From contig JAUJNC010000211.1 in the NCBI GenBank assembly GCA_030446525.1, positions 1 to 6,660 on the forward strand: 6,660 bases of DNA, given 5' to 3'. The notes under the pieces were generated by a model that was given only the letters and a program-made list of their open reading frames with translations, was not told the DNA's origin and did not search any database. This document shows, one piece after another, positions 6,495 through 6,660 of this stretch (positions within the stretch are counted from its first letter, which is position 1; each line of letters starts with the position of its first letter). The translations under genes were made by a program, and so were the position numbers. The stretch comes from Armatimonadaceae bacterium. GTDB lineage: Bacteria; Armatimonadota; Armatimonadia; Armatimonadales; Armatimonadaceae.

Positions 6495-6660
6495 TCACTC
6501 TGACAATTTTTGCAAAGCGGCGCGGATGCGGCGGATGCCCCGCGTGCTCACCTCCGCGCTTTTCGGGTCGTTCGGCTCCACCGGGTACTCCTCGGTAAGG
6601 ATGCGCTCGTGCTCTTTGAGCAGCTTTTCGACGGCGGCGACATCGACCGCGGTGCCGTTG
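6495..6660 (-). CDS. C-terminal end of an unrecognised protein (start outside window)
   Basis: On the minus strand an open frame runs in from the window edge and ends at TGA (6497-6495), giving 54 residues. It reads as a helix-rich C-terminus: DVAAVEKLLKEHERILTEEY, then PVEPNDPKSAEVSTRG, then IRRIRAALQKLSE. The charge pattern, the codon use (G or C in most third positions) and its stop lying directly at the edge of the palindromic element support a real gene. I do not recognise the family. It lies on the same strand as the pseudopilin and could be part of a longer transcript if the palindrome does not stop transcription. Confidence 0.6.
   Translation of the reverse strand, partial: NGTAVDVAAVEKLLKEHERILTEEYPVEPNDPKSAEVSTRGIRRIRAALQKLSE

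Overview
The window is high-GC bacterial DNA with dense coding. The best pointer to its source is the pseudopilin at 5489-6286. Its N-terminus ([20 protein letters not shown], then [19 protein letters not shown] and QDYDETFP) and its C-terminal H-X9-DG motif are of the type greatly expanded in Armatimonadota, and in related form in Planctomycetota. I infer an Armatimonadota-like, probably saprophytic, carbohydrate-degrading organism. This rests on recognised protein style, not on a search.

Left half, plus strand (1-2425): the end of a DegT/DnrJ/EryC1/StrS-type PLP aminotransferase is followed after 32 bp by a gluconate-2-dehydrogenase subunit-3-like protein. That gene overlaps a GMC-type FAD oxidoreductase by 4 bp (ATGA). 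The last two make a small-subunit/flavoprotein pair that probably oxidises a sugar, polyol or related alcohol. Neither has a visible export signal, and no cytochrome c subunit is present. A good -10 hexamer and no Shine-Dalgarno sequence before the small subunit suggest a near-leaderless transcript.

Middle and right, minus strand (2481-6660, read right to left): the end of an unrecognised gene, then an intergenic region almost wholly filled by one 185-bp imperfect palindrome, then the pseudopilin with a strong Shine-Dalgarno sequence. Five bases after its stop comes a 1000-residue GH38-like alpha-mannosidase with a twin-arginine signal. Pseudopilin and glycosidase are almost certainly co-transcribed and probably translationally coupled. 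The two strands converge at a 55-bp gap (2426-2480) without a convincing terminator.

Taken together the window looks like a carbohydrate-use region: an exported glycosidase that could release sugars, an envelope pseudopilin, and a flavin dehydrogenase pair plus a sugar-type aminotransferase. The functional link between the two strands is inference. I see no defence system, CRISPR array, transposase, tRNA or rRNA. The least explained item is the palindromic element at 6308-6492.
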